In this document: positions 38,393-38,454 of the stretch, one piece after another
Position numbering within the stretch: position 1 is the stretch's first letter
Layout of the letters: each line of letters opens with the position of its first letter
Source: Candidatus Limosilactobacillus merdipullorum
GTDB lineage: Bacteria > Bacillota > Bacilli > Lactobacillales > Lactobacillaceae
Length of the DNA: 38,454 bases
Direction: 5' to 3'
Assembly: GCA_019113965.1 (NCBI GenBank)
Contig: DXGK01000064.1
Location: forward strand, 1-38,454
Notes under the pieces: model-generated
Databases searched by the model: none
Told to the model about the DNA's origin: nothing
Seen by the model: the letters and a program-made list of their open reading frames with translations, nothing else
Position numbers and translations under genes: made by a program

Positions 38393-38454
38393 CTAGCTTG
38401 CCTCCCATCACTTTTTATCATCGCCCTTAATATACACCGTTAATTGTAACTTAT

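Noticed and set aside
1-38454. CRISPR arrays, tRNA/rRNA genes, intact transposases or prophage genes
   Set aside because: No regularly spaced direct repeats, rRNA signatures, tRNA cloverleaf or transposase/integrase ORFs recognised by reading the window and ORF track.

Overview
The window is a Lactobacillaceae-type chromosomal segment, probably Limosilactobacillus judging by protein style (inference only). Most of it is core housekeeping and amino-acid metabolism: guaA, coaA, an LtaS-like sulfatase, HelD, DedA, a histidine phosphatase, hflX, a D-2-hydroxyacid dehydrogenase, TetR, a NUDIX and a Gmk-like kinase, an APC permease, pepX, prolyl iminopeptidase, HAD and DHH proteins, an ABC-F ATPase, thrC opposite hom-thrB, a flavodoxin-like reductase, a trpXYZ-type ABC transporter, sdaAB/sdaAA, cupin plus CMD, an aldo/keto reductase, an SLC45-type MFS permease and an NmrA-like/Rrf2 pair. 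I see no rRNA, tRNA, CRISPR array or intact mobile element. The best candidate for something undescribed is the 5' leader of the trpXYZ-like operon (28879-29171). It has a consensus promoter, an 18-codon ORF with one Trp codon (MSKNFIQQSQMIRRWQSQ), several mutually exclusive hairpins and an intrinsic terminator, and no T-box motif. Other points of interest are a ~142 bp structured palindromic intergenic element (19663-19804), a PF06541-like membrane gene broken by one in-frame TAA, an aldo/keto reductase with two single-base frameshifts, paired operators upstream of the MFS permease, tandem inverted repeats at the flavodoxin-like gene promoter, and an AT-rich possible integration boundary at the 3' end of guaA.
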